The position numbers were made by a program, and so were the translations under genes. The notes under the pieces are model-generated. The model ran no database searches. It had not been told where the DNA came from and saw only the letters and a list, made by a program, of their open reading frames with translations. From a bacterium (GTDB lineage: Bacteria > Chlamydiota > Chlamydiia > Chlamydiales > SM23-39), in the NCBI GenBank assembly GCA_021780355.1, contig JAJXYX010000055.1, positions 1 to 44,430 of the forward strand: a DNA stretch of 44,430 bases, read 5' to 3'. Each line of letters opens with the position of its first letter. The stretch's first letter is position 1. Below, piece after piece: positions 22,200 to 29,400 of the stretch.

Positions 22200-22573
22200 T
22201 TCAAAAATATGGTTTGTACATGATCTGGGTCGTTTCGTGTCTTGGGACGCTAGGGAGTTTGTATATAGCCGAGCCTACTTCTTTGGACTGGTATCAGAGG
22301 GTTTGTTTATTTCCTCTCGTATTTGTTGCAGGTATTGCCGCTTGGCGAGGGTTTTTAAGCATAGCGCCCTACCTAATCCCTCAAGCTCTAATGGGTTTTA
22401 GCTGCGCTGCTTATCAGATTTTGCTATTGAAAAAACCTGCGTGGTTTTCTTCTTTTTATTCAGAAGAAGTTAATAGCCTTTTTCTTTCTTCTGTATTCGC
22501 GGGGATTTTTTTCTTTATTTTGATACTTTCGATTCTTTTATCAAAAAAGCAATCAGCGCACATTGTTCTTTGA
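22196..22573 (+). CDS. DsbB/BdbC-like membrane protein lacking the CXXC motif
   Basis: The start is GTG 22196, with GGAGG (22184-22188) seven bases upstream. It yields 125 residues with four hydrophobic helices. The segment EPTSLDWYQRVCLFPL aligns with the DsbB/BdbC motif EPCxLCWYQRIxxYPL, but both cysteines are replaced (Thr/Ser and Asp). Only two cysteines remain nearby, in QRVCLFP and in MGFSCAAYQ, and the second periplasmic loop has no cysteine pair. DsbB proteins reoxidise DsbA using quinones; without the CXXC this one should be redox-inactive by that mechanism. The fold assignment rests on the WYQR motif, the helix layout and IPQALMGF. Confidence 0.7.
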   Translation: MIQKYGLYMIWVVSCLGTLGSLYIAEPTSLDWYQRVCLFPLVFVAGIAAWRGFLSIAPYLIPQALMGFSCAAYQILLLKKPAWFSSFYSEEVNSLFLSSVFAGIFFFILILSILLSKKQSAHIVL

Positions 22574-22592
22574 AGACTGCCAAAAATCGTTG

Positions 22593-22757
22593 TATACCGT
22601 TCGTGACTCAAGAATCGGCTGTTGGACGGGAGATCGCTGCCAAAAATCGATTGTGGCAAAGTGGGGTAGTATGAGGCAATACAACCCACTTTGCCGCAAT
22701 CGATTTTTGGCGCTTTGAACCCGTCCAATAGTCGATTCTTGAGTTACGAACGGTATA
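22593..22757. repeat. TATACC nested palindrome, copy A
   Basis: This 165-bp element runs from TATACCGTTCGT to ACGAACGGTATA. Arms of about 70 bases match as reverse complements with a few mismatches. They contain the family core (GTTCAAAGCGCCAAAAATCG, intact in the right arm, degenerate in the left). With element E at 22760 it fills the 488-base gap between the convergent dsbB-like and fabI genes; no gene was seen in that gap. Confidence 0.85.
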
Positions 22758-22759
22758 AT

Positions 22760-23044
22760 CGTTCAGGGGGAGGTTAATTCGTGCCCGTGCCCGGTGGGGC
22801 AGCGGGACTTCCCCCCTGAACGCTTACAAGCGATCGGCAACAGAATGTGCGAGTATTTTAGATGTAGCGAAGCGCCTGCAACTTCTCGATGAACCCGATT
22901 TATAAAAGGGCGTGAACTCTTGATACGGATCGTTGGTATGCTAATAAAGGTGGTGCGTGCGGGGGAGGTAGTCGGAGGAAGCTCCCCGCTAACTCCATCG
23001 GGCACGCGCACGCACACGGGCACGAATTAGCCTTCCCCTGAACG
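22760..23044. repeat. 285-bp element with ~30-bp terminal inverted repeats (element E)
   Basis: The left end, CGTTCAGGGGGAGGTTAATT continuing CGTGCCCGTG, is mirrored at the right end with three mismatches, finishing CCCCTGAACG. Each half also folds on itself. On the left, GTTCAGGGGG pairs with CCCCCCTGAAC at 22811-22821. On the right, GTGCGTGCG near 22951 pairs with CGCGCACGCAC near 23013. No open reading frame of interest was seen. It may be a non-autonomous mobile element or a structured RNA; the sequence alone does not decide. Confidence 0.75.
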
Positions 23045-23061
23045 CTTTTGTGAAAACTCTA

Positions 23062-23976
23062 TTAAGATCCGCTGTAGATGGGGTTATTTTGAAGTGCCTG
23101 GCTATCGACAGCAAGTCCCATGGCGTGCAGTCCGTTGTCGACAAATAGGATTTGCCCTGTAATGGCAGACGCTAGAGGGGAGAGGAGAAAAGCCGCTGCG
23201 TGCCCCACTTCTTCGGCGTGTAGATCTTTTGTAAGAGGAGCATTGGCCTTCGCGTAAGCGATCATATCATCGATCATCCCGATGGCTTTGGCTGCGCGGC
23301 TTCTGTGGGCGCCAGCTGAGATCGCATTGACGCGAATGCCCCATTTTCGGCCAGCTTCCCACGCTAAGGTTCTCGTGTCGCTTTCGAGCGCTGCTTTAGC
23401 GGAACTCATTCCTCCACCGTATCCGGGGCACACTCTTTCCGAAGCAATATAAGTGAGGTTTAAGGCGGAGCCATGAGGTTTCATGATCCGTCCAAAATTG
23501 GATATAAGACTGACAAATGAATAGGCAGATGAACTCATGGCCGCTAAATATCCTTGGCGGGAAGTATCAAGAAGAGATTTGGTTACCTCGGGGGCGTTGG
23601 CCAAACTGTGAACTAAAATATCAATTTGTCCGTAATCCGCCTCTACTTGAGCTGCCACTTCGGAGAGGGTATAATGAGAAAATTCCGCATAACGCTTGTT
23701 GGTTTTCACTTCTTCGGGAACGTCTTGCATTTTGTCATACATAGCATCCATGGGATAGAGTTTTAAAAACTCCATCATTTGCCCATTTTGCATTTTGCGC
23801 GATTCATCAAATTTGCCATTAGCCCAAGAGGTTTTAAAGATTTTGACGATAGGTGCCCAGGTGCCAATTAAAATTTCCGCTCCTGCTTCTGCTAGCGCTT
23901 TGGCAATCGCCCAGCCAAATCCATTGTCATCTCCGATCCCTGCAATAAATGCTTTTTTTCCTCGTAAATCTAACAT
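23062..23976 (-). CDS. fabI: Enoyl-[acyl-carrier-protein] reductase (NADH)
   Basis: This 304-residue short-chain-dehydrogenase-type FabI has the cofactor motif [20 protein letters not shown] near the N-terminus and [11 protein letters not shown] in the middle. The catalytic stretch is [19 protein letters not shown], in which Tyr and Lys are separated by seven residues. That spacing is of the plant/chlamydial FabI type, whereas E. coli has six between them. It performs the last step of each fatty-acid elongation cycle in the cytoplasm and is the target of triclosan-type inhibitors. The gene stands alone on its strand. The longer length compared with E. coli FabI (262) is also plant/chlamydia-like. 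Confidence 0.96.
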   Translation of the reverse strand: MLDLRGKKAFIAGIGDDNGFGWAIAKALAEAGAEILIGTWAPIVKIFKTSWANGKFDESRKMQNGQMMEFLKLYPMDAMYDKMQDVPEEVKTNKRYAEFSHYTLSEVAAQVEADYGQIDILVHSLANAPEVTKSLLDTSRQGYLAAMSSSAYSFVSLISNFGRIMKPHGSALNLTYIASERVCPGYGGGMSSAKAALESDTRTLAWEAGRKWGIRVNAISAGAHRSRAAKAIGMIDDMIAYAKANAPLTKDLHAEEVGHAAAFLLSPLASAITGQILFVDNGLHAMGLAVDSQALQNNPIYSGS

Positions 23977-24130
23977 TTTTACCTCATGTTTAGGCCGTAG
24001 TTTACCAAATCACGAGCAAATGCCCAAGCGAAAAATTTTTCAAACAGGCAGTCTGTCTAAGATTTTTTTGACAAGATAAGTGGGGATATGTTTTAATGCC
24101 TCAACTTTTTTTGATATATGAGGAGATTTT

Positions 24131-24553
24131 ATGAGCACGAAATTCATCGAAATGGGAATTGCGCAATGCTTTAGATGCTATTCGATGCCGGATGATCAAT
24201 TGTCTCTCGAAATCGGAGAGGGAAAAGATATTTTTGTAGGAATCAATGCCAGCGGATCCATCGAAATACCCAACGGCGAAACGATTCGAGTAAGGGATGT
24301 GATTGTTTTGGGCCATTTATCCATTACATCAACCGACTTGGAAAATGTTGCAGTGAAAGGGCGTTTAATCGCTCGCCATATCATCAATTGCGGTCGGGCG
24401 TCTTTTGAAAATGTTGCCATAAAATCTAAAAGTGTCACTAACCTTAGAAACTGCCAACAGTTTAAAGAAGAGCTTCGAGAAATTTTGATGGACTGGATCG
24501 TCATGCAGCGAGAGTCGGCAGATAAGATGGGCCTTGTTTCCGTTTTAAGATGA
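24131..24553 (+). CDS. Conserved-looking protein, possible small bactofilin-like β-solenoid
   Basis: AGGAG six bases before ATG 24131 supports the start of this 140-residue protein. Residues 25-105 show regular alternation of short hydrophobic strands and glycines (KDIFVGINASGSIEIPNGET, VIVLGHLSITS, VAVKGRLIARHI, VAIKSKSVTNL). This suggests a right-handed β-helix such as bactofilins use, followed by a C-terminal helix. The match is weak and I would not name it bactofilin. The gene ends inside the convergent 48-residue gene at 24545 (nine-base overlap). Confidence 0.6.
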   Translation: MSTKFIEMGIAQCFRCYSMPDDQLSLEIGEGKDIFVGINASGSIEIPNGETIRVRDVIVLGHLSITSTDLENVAVKGRLIARHIINCGRASFENVAIKSKSVTNLRNCQQFKEELREILMDWIVMQRESADKMGLVSVLR

Positions 24554-24691
24554 GGATTTTGTTTTTTTTGCACGCTTTAAAATTCTGCGGCGCCAGCCTT
24601 CTGCAGTTAATACCCGTTCGTGGATGATTTCTTGAAATGATTTGCGTTCAGAAGGCGGGGCTTCCGGCGTTTTTTTCTTAAAAAATTTCAT
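24545..24691 (-). CDS. 48-residue basic protein
   Basis: ATG 24691 is preceded by GGAG at seven bases, a good ribosome site. The product begins MKFFKKKTPEAPPSERKSFQ and ends RRRILKRAKKTKSSS; about a third of its residues are Lys or Arg. The middle, EIIHERVLTAEGWRRRILK, looks helical. It is convergent with, and overlaps the end of, the gene at 24131. Possibilities are a nucleic-acid-binding or ribosome-associated peptide. No family is recognised. Confidence 0.6.
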   Translation of the reverse strand: MKFFKKKTPEAPPSERKSFQEIIHERVLTAEGWRRRILKRAKKTKSSS

Positions 24692-24729
24692 GCGTGATCT
24701 CCAAGCAGCTGTTTGGGCTTACTTCGGTA

Positions 24730-24897
24730 TATACCGAAGAAAACTGGAGAATCGGCTTGCAGGAGGGTTCAAAGCGCCAAAAATTGATTGTCATAAAGGG
24801 GGATTGTATTGCTTCGATACTGCCCACTTTATGACAATCGATTTTTGGCAACTTTCAATCCCTCTTGCAAGTCGATTCTCCAGTCCTCTTCGGTATA
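24730..24897. repeat. TATACC nested palindrome, copy B
   Basis: This 168-bp element runs from TATACCGAAGAAAACTGGAG to CTCTTCGGTATA, with arms of about 70 bases. Its left arm includes the core GGGTTCAAAGCGCCAAAAAT. It lies between the divergent 48-residue gene and holA. The outer bases CTTCGGTATATACCGAAG at 24724-24741 form a further small palindrome with the flank. The remaining bases of the 285-base gap show nothing else recognisable. Confidence 0.85.
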
Positions 24898-24976
24898 TAG
24901 TTAAATAGAAGGTTTGTCAAGAAAAAATAGGTGCTTTTCAACTGCTTTTTCTCGTATACTCAAGAAAAGATCCTAT

Positions 24977-25975
24977 ATGAAGTATCAAAACGTAAAATTG
25001 TTTCAAAAACATCTGGAAGCGTCGGCGCCTCATGGGCTGAGCCGCGTTTATCTCGTGGCAATTCCTGATGATTTTGAAAGAAAGCGTTGGTTGGATGCTC
25101 TTGTCTCTTTGATCTCAATTCCCGACCAACCTTTTTTTCGTTTCAGCGCAGCAGATGCGACGCTCTCTGAATTATTTACGGAAATTGACAGCCCTTCTTT
25201 ATTTGCCCAAGAACCTGTTGCTTTGATCGACGAGCTGGAAAAATTGTCCAAAAAACAGGCGCAAGGATTGATCGACTTATTAGATAGGCCCGATTTGACA
25301 GGGTATTTGATTTTTGGATCCCGAGGTAAAAGTTTTTTATATAGCGCCGTTGAAAAGCGGGGGGTCGTCTTTGATCTTTGCGAAGAAAAACCGTGGGAAA
25401 AAGATAAACGCCTTTCTCAGCAGCTATTTGATAGGGCAAAACAAGCCGGCAAGCGCCTTTCTACCGAGGCTTTGCAACTTTTACTTGAACGAGTGGATAA
25501 AGATGCAGCTTTGCTTGAAGGCGAAGTGGATAAGCTGATTTGCTATACGGGTTCTCGCTCCTCGATAGAACCTTCCGATGTGCAGAAAATCGCGGCGTCT
25601 AGCCGCGCGCATACGTTATGGCAAGTAGCTGAAGAGATTGTCTGGGAGGCGAGATTTGAGGGGGAAATAGACGAGACGTCATTTCATGGTCTTGTGCCAG
25701 CGATTCGCACGCAGCTGCAAACAGGACTTAAAATTGCAACTCTTGCTGCATCTCAGGCCAGTCTTTCAGAGATAGGGGCGAGGCTTCCCAAGGTATGGCC
25801 TAAAACATTAGAAAAAAGAGTTGCTCAAGTTCAGCGGTTAGGATCGAATTATTTTCAAAAGGGGCTTCAGCTCCTTTTCCGTATTGAGCTGCTCTCTCGT
25901 TCGGGTTCGAGCGATCTATCTGTGCTCCTGGATTGGTTTCGTTCCTCATCAACAAAAATAGGAAAACATTCATGA
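24977..25975 (+). CDS. holA: DNA polymerase III subunit delta
   Basis: The 332-residue product matches HolA: an N-terminal AAA+-like fold without a functional P-loop, the acidic PVALIDELEKLSKKQ segment (Walker-B-like), LTGYLIFGSRGKS and the conserved LLERVDKDAALLEGEVDKLI. A helical collar domain (about 210-330) opens with HTLWQVAEEIVW. It opens the sliding clamp as part of the clamp loader. ATG 24977 is chosen because the earlier in-frame start at 24914 adds 21 residues without family similarity. Its stop overlaps the next start as ATGA. Confidence 0.85.
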   Translation: MKYQNVKLFQKHLEASAPHGLSRVYLVAIPDDFERKRWLDALVSLISIPDQPFFRFSAADATLSELFTEIDSPSLFAQEPVALIDELEKLSKKQAQGLIDLLDRPDLTGYLIFGSRGKSFLYSAVEKRGVVFDLCEEKPWEKDKRLSQQLFDRAKQAGKRLSTEALQLLLERVDKDAALLEGEVDKLICYTGSRSSIEPSDVQKIAASSRAHTLWQVAEEIVWEARFEGEIDETSFHGLVPAIRTQLQTGLKIATLAASQASLSEIGARLPKVWPKTLEKRVAQVQRLGSNYFQKGLQLLFRIELLSRSGSSDLSVLLDWFRSSSTKIGKHS

Positions 25976-26709
25976 GCCGTCTTTTTCTTCTCCCTAATCT
26001 TTTGTGCGATGAGGCGGATGCGGCTTGGCACCTGCCTGCTGCGACAGGGCAAATCGTCGCTTCTTTGCAAGGATTGATTGTAGAAAGTGAAAAAGCTGCG
26101 CGCAGATATTTGCGCAGATTTCTCTCGCACGATCAAATGGCCGCCATGCCTTTAAAAACCTTAAATGAACATTCGCTTCCAGCAGAGCTCGATCTTTTGC
26201 TGCAGCCCCTTCTTCAAGGCGAGACTTGGGGACTTATATCCGATGCTGGCCTTCCCTGCATTGCAGATCCAGGTGCGGATCTAGTGGCCAAGGCCCAAAA
26301 AAAAGGGGTTGTGGTTCAGGCCTTGTCAGGGCCTTCCTCTATCCTCATGGCTTTACAGCTCTCTGGATTTACAGGTCAGCGTTTTGCTTTTCATGGTTAT
26401 TTACCAAGGGAAGCTCCTCTTTTGGAAAAGCAGATTCTTGAGCTGGAAAAAAAGTCCCGCGCAGATTCGTCTTCCCAAATTTGGATCGAGGCTCCGTATC
26501 GGAGCGCAAAACTTCTCGAGGCTTTAAAAACCTCTCTGCACCCCGCTACACGTCTTTGCGTCGCCGTTCAATTGACCTCGCCGCATCAGCGGTGCATTTC
26601 TTTGTCGATTGCTGAATGGAGAAAATTCTCTTTTCCCCTCGAAAAAGAGCCGGCAGTCTTTTTAATCCAGAGCTTTGATACCCAAGGTGATTCAAAATTT
26701 GGCCGCTAG
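25972..26709 (+). CDS. RsmI-like SAM-dependent methyltransferase
   Basis: This 245-residue tetrapyrrole-methylase-fold protein of the RsmI/YraL group shows LFLLPNLLCDEADAAWHLPA at the N-terminus, WGLISDAGLPCIADPGADLV, VVQALSGPSSILMALQLSGF and FAFHGYLPRE. RsmI 2'-O-methylates a cytidine of 16S rRNA; this protein is a divergent relative with a different N-terminal loop, so its target is uncertain. It overlaps holA by four bases. The last eleven codons (from about 26677) lie inside palindromic element C, which supplies the stop codon TAG, so the original C-terminus has been replaced. Confidence 0.82.
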   Translation: MSRLFLLPNLLCDEADAAWHLPAATGQIVASLQGLIVESEKAARRYLRRFLSHDQMAAMPLKTLNEHSLPAELDLLLQPLLQGETWGLISDAGLPCIADPGADLVAKAQKKGVVVQALSGPSSILMALQLSGFTGQRFAFHGYLPREAPLLEKQILELEKKSRADSSSQIWIEAPYRSAKLLEALKTSLHPATRLCVAVQLTSPHQRCISLSIAEWRKFSFPLEKEPAVFLIQSFDTQGDSKFGR

Positions 26710-26784
26710 GCGGGTTCAAAGCTGCCTAGCGGCCAAATTTTGAATTACCTTCTAGCGGCCAAATTTTGAATTACCTTGGGTATA
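26677..26784. repeat. TATACC nested palindrome, copy C (right arm duplicated)
   Basis: It starts as GATACCCAAGG inside the methyltransferase gene and ends CCTTGGGTATA. The core GGCGGGTTCAAAGC separates the arms. The right arm contains a 26-bp direct duplication (26726-26751 and 26752-26777, beginning CTAGCGGCCAAATTTTG), so two alternative hairpins can form. Confidence 0.85.
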
Positions 26785-26896
26785 ATCAGGCTATAAATTA
26801 CACTTGGAACACCTTGTTGTCGAAATATACTTTGACATTTTGCATCCAAAATACAATAAGCGGTTTTATACAGGTTTTAAGGGGAAAGGCATCTAT

Positions 26897-27316
26897 ATGA
26901 TTGAAAAAGGGAAAAAAGTTGCAGTAGAGTATACTGTATTTTTAGCCGATGGTACGCAAATCGACTCGAATGTAGGCGAAGAGCCATTAGTTTTGGTTCT
27001 CGGCTCGCATCAAGTATTTCCAGCTTTGGAAGAAGCTCTTTTGGGTCTTCATCCAGGCGATGAAAAGCAGATTCATTTACTGCCGGAACAAGCCTATGGG
27101 CCCGTAGTGCAGGAAGCTTTTAAGGAAGTGGATTTAGAGGCTGTTCCTGATTCATTCCGTTATGTGGGAGCAGTTTTAGGCATACAAGATCCTGCAGGGG
27201 GCGTTTTCCCTATCCGCGTGCATCAAATCAATGAGAATAAAGCAGTTCTAGATTTCAACCATCCTTTAGCTGGTCAGTCTCTTCGATTTGATATGAAAGT
27301 TATCGAAGTGCGCTAA
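26897..27316 (+). CDS. SlyD-like FKBP-type peptidyl-prolyl isomerase
   Basis: The 139-residue product has the split FKBP fold (VAVEYTVFLADGTQIDS, then LVLVLGSHQVFPALEEAL, and DFNHPLAGQSLRFDMKVIEV at the end). An insert-in-flap domain (about 68-115) is typical of SlyD chaperone-isomerases. The metal-binding His/Cys tail of E. coli SlyD is missing. It catalyses proline cis-trans isomerisation and holds unfolded chains in the cytoplasm. ATG 26897 is used because the domain starts there; the open frame upstream is unsupported. The stop lies five bases before the palindromic element at 27321. Confidence 0.88.
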   Translation: MIEKGKKVAVEYTVFLADGTQIDSNVGEEPLVLVLGSHQVFPALEEALLGLHPGDEKQIHLLPEQAYGPVVQEAFKEVDLEAVPDSFRYVGAVLGIQDPAGGVFPIRVHQINENKAVLDFNHPLAGQSLRFDMKVIEVR

Positions 27317-27320
27317 GATT

Positions 27321-27562
27321 AGACATCTTGCGTAACTTATACCGAAGAAAGCTGAAGAATCGGCTTATAGGCGGGTTCAAAGCGCCAAAAATCGATTCTT
27401 CAGCTTTCTTCGGTATAGAGCAGATGAGAAAATGAGAGATTTTTCCCAATTTTTTCTTTGCTAAATTTTTGACATACTTGAATAAAGTAGGCTAAAATTT
27501 AGCAAAGAAAAAATTGGAGAAAAGATCCGTTTTATCGCTGCTCTAAGTTACGCAAGATGTCT
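27321..27562. repeat. MITE-like palindromic element, copy 2 (carries insertion D)
   Basis: This is copy 1 (2298..2461) in inverse orientation, bounded by AGACATCTTGCGTAACTT at 27321 and its exact complement ending 27562. It differs by substitutions and by one insertion, element D, after AACTTA. It lies between the stops of the convergent FKBP (27316) and hemW (27564) genes, with gaps of four and one bases. Confidence 0.88.
27338..27417. repeat. TATACC nested palindrome, copy D (short form, nested)
   Basis: An 80-bp element with perfect 25-bp arms, from TATACCGAAGAAAGCTGAAG to its complement ending CTTCGGTATA. The loop contains GGCGGGTTCAAAGCGCC. Compared with copy 1 of the host element, the sequence between the two TA dinucleotides is extra, so it inserted at TA with apparent duplication of TA. 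It looks like an internally deleted relative of copy B. Confidence 0.88.
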
Positions 27563-27563
27563 A

Positions 27564-28688
27564 TTAGATGATTTCCACGGCTACTGTGTCGTAAAACAGC
27601 ATTCCTTTGTCAGTGAGCTGCCAAACGGAGGCTGTTTGTTTCATAAATCCTTCGCGCTCCAAGCGTTGAAGGGTTTTTTTTGTCTCTTCAGGAAGAGGCC
27701 AAGTCTCAATGTTGACGCCTGCTTTCAGGCGAAGTTGAATAGCTAGCAACTCGTTCAGATCTGCCGGATAGGCAAGTTTTTCCTCAAAATCCACCGGAAA
27801 TTTCCCATCATTGAGAAGTTTTGCGTAGCGTTGTAAGTTAGCTATATTGCGAAATCGAGTTTTTTCCCAAAAACTAAAAGCGGATGGGCCAAATCCTAAA
27901 AAAGGGCGCGCTGTCCAGTAGCCGCTGTTGTGGATGGAGGGGCGGCCGAATGCGGAAATTTCATATCGCTTAAGTCCTAGATTTTCAAGCGCCTCAATGG
28001 CATGTTGCAAAAGATGCAAACTCGTAGCAGGAGAGGGAATTTGCTCCAGAAGAGTTGTTCTTCTTTTGTAAAATACAGTATGAGGTTCGATAGTAAGATT
28101 GTAAAGCGAGACATGAGTGATGGGAAGATCTGAGAGCTGATCGAGGCTGTAGCGGAAGCTCGCTTCAGTTTGAGAAGGAAGATCATACATGAGATCAATC
28201 GAAATATTTGTAAATCCAGCTCTAGATCCAGCCAAGATCGCCTCTTTGGCTTTGGCTGCGCTATGGATCCGTTCCAATGTTTGCAAAGAACGGTCGTCGA
28301 GAGACTGAACGCCTAAACTTAACCGGTTGACGCCGATTTGTCGATATTCAGCCAGAAGATCTTCCGTTGCCTCTTCGGGATTCGCTTCGATGGTGATTTC
28401 GCAATCGGGAGATAATCCTTGAATCCGTTCGAGAATGTCGGCTATTTGCCGAGGACCGAATAGAGTGGGCGTGCCTCCTCCAAAGTAGACGGACTCAATT
28501 TTTTTTGATTGGATCTGAAAAGATCTGAGCTGCCACTCTTTTTTAAGCCCTTCAGCTAATAGGCGATGAAAGGGCTGCTGATTGGGAATGACATAGAAAT
28601 GGCAGTAAGGACATTTCTTGGTGCAAAAGGGGATATGGAAATAGAGGCTAATTGAGTCTTCGCCCCCATCATGCGCACTGAAAGTCAC
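27564..28688 (-). CDS. hemW: HemW-type radical SAM protein
   Basis: This 374-residue radical-SAM enzyme has Cys22, Cys26 and Cys29 in FCTKKCPYCHF, which bind the 4Fe-4S cluster. YFGGGTPTLF is the glycine-rich SAM motif, and IEANPEEATED and DLMYDLPSQT follow. The HNSGYW motif at 253-258 matches HNxxYW, the haem-binding signature that separates HemW (haem chaperone) from true HemN oxidases. The start overlaps the stop of the upstream gene by four bases. The order hemN-like / hypothetical / sucA / sucB is that of CT052-CT055 in C. trachomatis, from memory, although here the first two genes are divergent from sucA. Confidence 0.92.
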   Translation of the reverse strand: MTFSAHDGGEDSISLYFHIPFCTKKCPYCHFYVIPNQQPFHRLLAEGLKKEWQLRSFQIQSKKIESVYFGGGTPTLFGPRQIADILERIQGLSPDCEITIEANPEEATEDLLAEYRQIGVNRLSLGVQSLDDRSLQTLERIHSAAKAKEAILAGSRAGFTNISIDLMYDLPSQTEASFRYSLDQLSDLPITHVSLYNLTIEPHTVFYKRRTTLLEQIPSPATSLHLLQHAIEALENLGLKRYEISAFGRPSIHNSGYWTARPFLGFGPSAFSFWEKTRFRNIANLQRYAKLLNDGKFPVDFEEKLAYPADLNELLAIQLRLKAGVNIETWPLPEETKKTLQRLEREGFMKQTASVWQLTDKGMLFYDTVAVEII

Positions 28689-29155
28689 CAGTTATCTGCA
28701 TCCGGATCTTCGAGAATGCCTCGCTTCCAACGGTTTCTATCTGAAAAAGGATCTTCATCTTCTTCTTCCAAAAGCGTCGATTCTTCTTCGGTAGAGCCTC
28801 CGCCGCCGCCTTCGGTTTCATCTTCTGTGATCGTTTCCATGTCATATGCTTCAGTTTCCATGTCGAGTCCAGCGTCTGTCATGTGATCTCCCACATCCAT
28901 ATCAGGCAAAGTGTGAGGTTCCGCATACGCCTGGCGCGCAGGAGAGCGCTTGGGTGTGACGTACTCTTCGAGTTCGCCGCTTTCTTTTAAGTAGCGCAAA
29001 CGATCTTTCTCTTCGTTGATCTTCGATTGGATGGAGCGGATCTCTTCTTTGTGCTTTTCCACATCTTTCTTGGGGACGAGCCCTAAGTTCATCCACTGTT
29101 CCAAATCTTCCAGCTCTGTTTCGAGCTTTTTTAGTCTTTCGCTTTTCATATTCAT
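28685..29155 (-). CDS. Conserved chlamydial coiled-coil protein with acidic tail
   Basis: The 156-residue product opens with a coiled coil (SERLKKLETELEDLEQWMNL, continuing to about residue 60). An acidic, Gly/Glu-rich disordered part follows (ETEGGGGGSTEEES, LLEEEDEDPFSDRNRW), ending in EDPDADNW. Its position between hemW and sucA matches that of the hypothetical gene CT053 in C. trachomatis. It overlaps hemW by four bases. No enzymatic motif is present. Confidence 0.75.
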   Translation of the reverse strand: MNMKSERLKKLETELEDLEQWMNLGLVPKKDVEKHKEEIRSIQSKINEEKDRLRYLKESGELEEYVTPKRSPARQAYAEPHTLPDMDVGDHMTDAGLDMETEAYDMETITEDETEGGGGGSTEEESTLLEEEDEDPFSDRNRWKRGILEDPDADNW

Positions 29156-29400
29156 TGAGCAGTTCCTTTCCTCAGGGGATTGATCGCCCTTTTAACGATC
29201 TTTCCCACTTTCCTATCTTAGGTTTAGGTAAAATGTAAAATATTTTTTTATTTTTTTCCCGAGTTTCGCACAAAAAAGTGAAAACCACCGGCTGAGGCAT
29301 ACTTTTTACCAGGTTTTCTATTTTTAGTAAAGAGGCTCTAGAAAAAATCTCTTTTCAGAAGGGTTGTAGATAAAACAGGGGTGTGCTATCTGGGAAAATT

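Noticed and set aside
22760-23044. RNase P RNA or another standard structured RNA
   Set aside because: A GGAGGAAGCTCC stretch resembles the P4 motif only superficially; other conserved RNase P, tmRNA and SRP signatures were not found.
23062-23976. Non-canonical catalytic spacing in FabI as an anomaly
   Set aside because: Seven residues between Tyr and Lys is the known plant/chlamydial FabI pattern.
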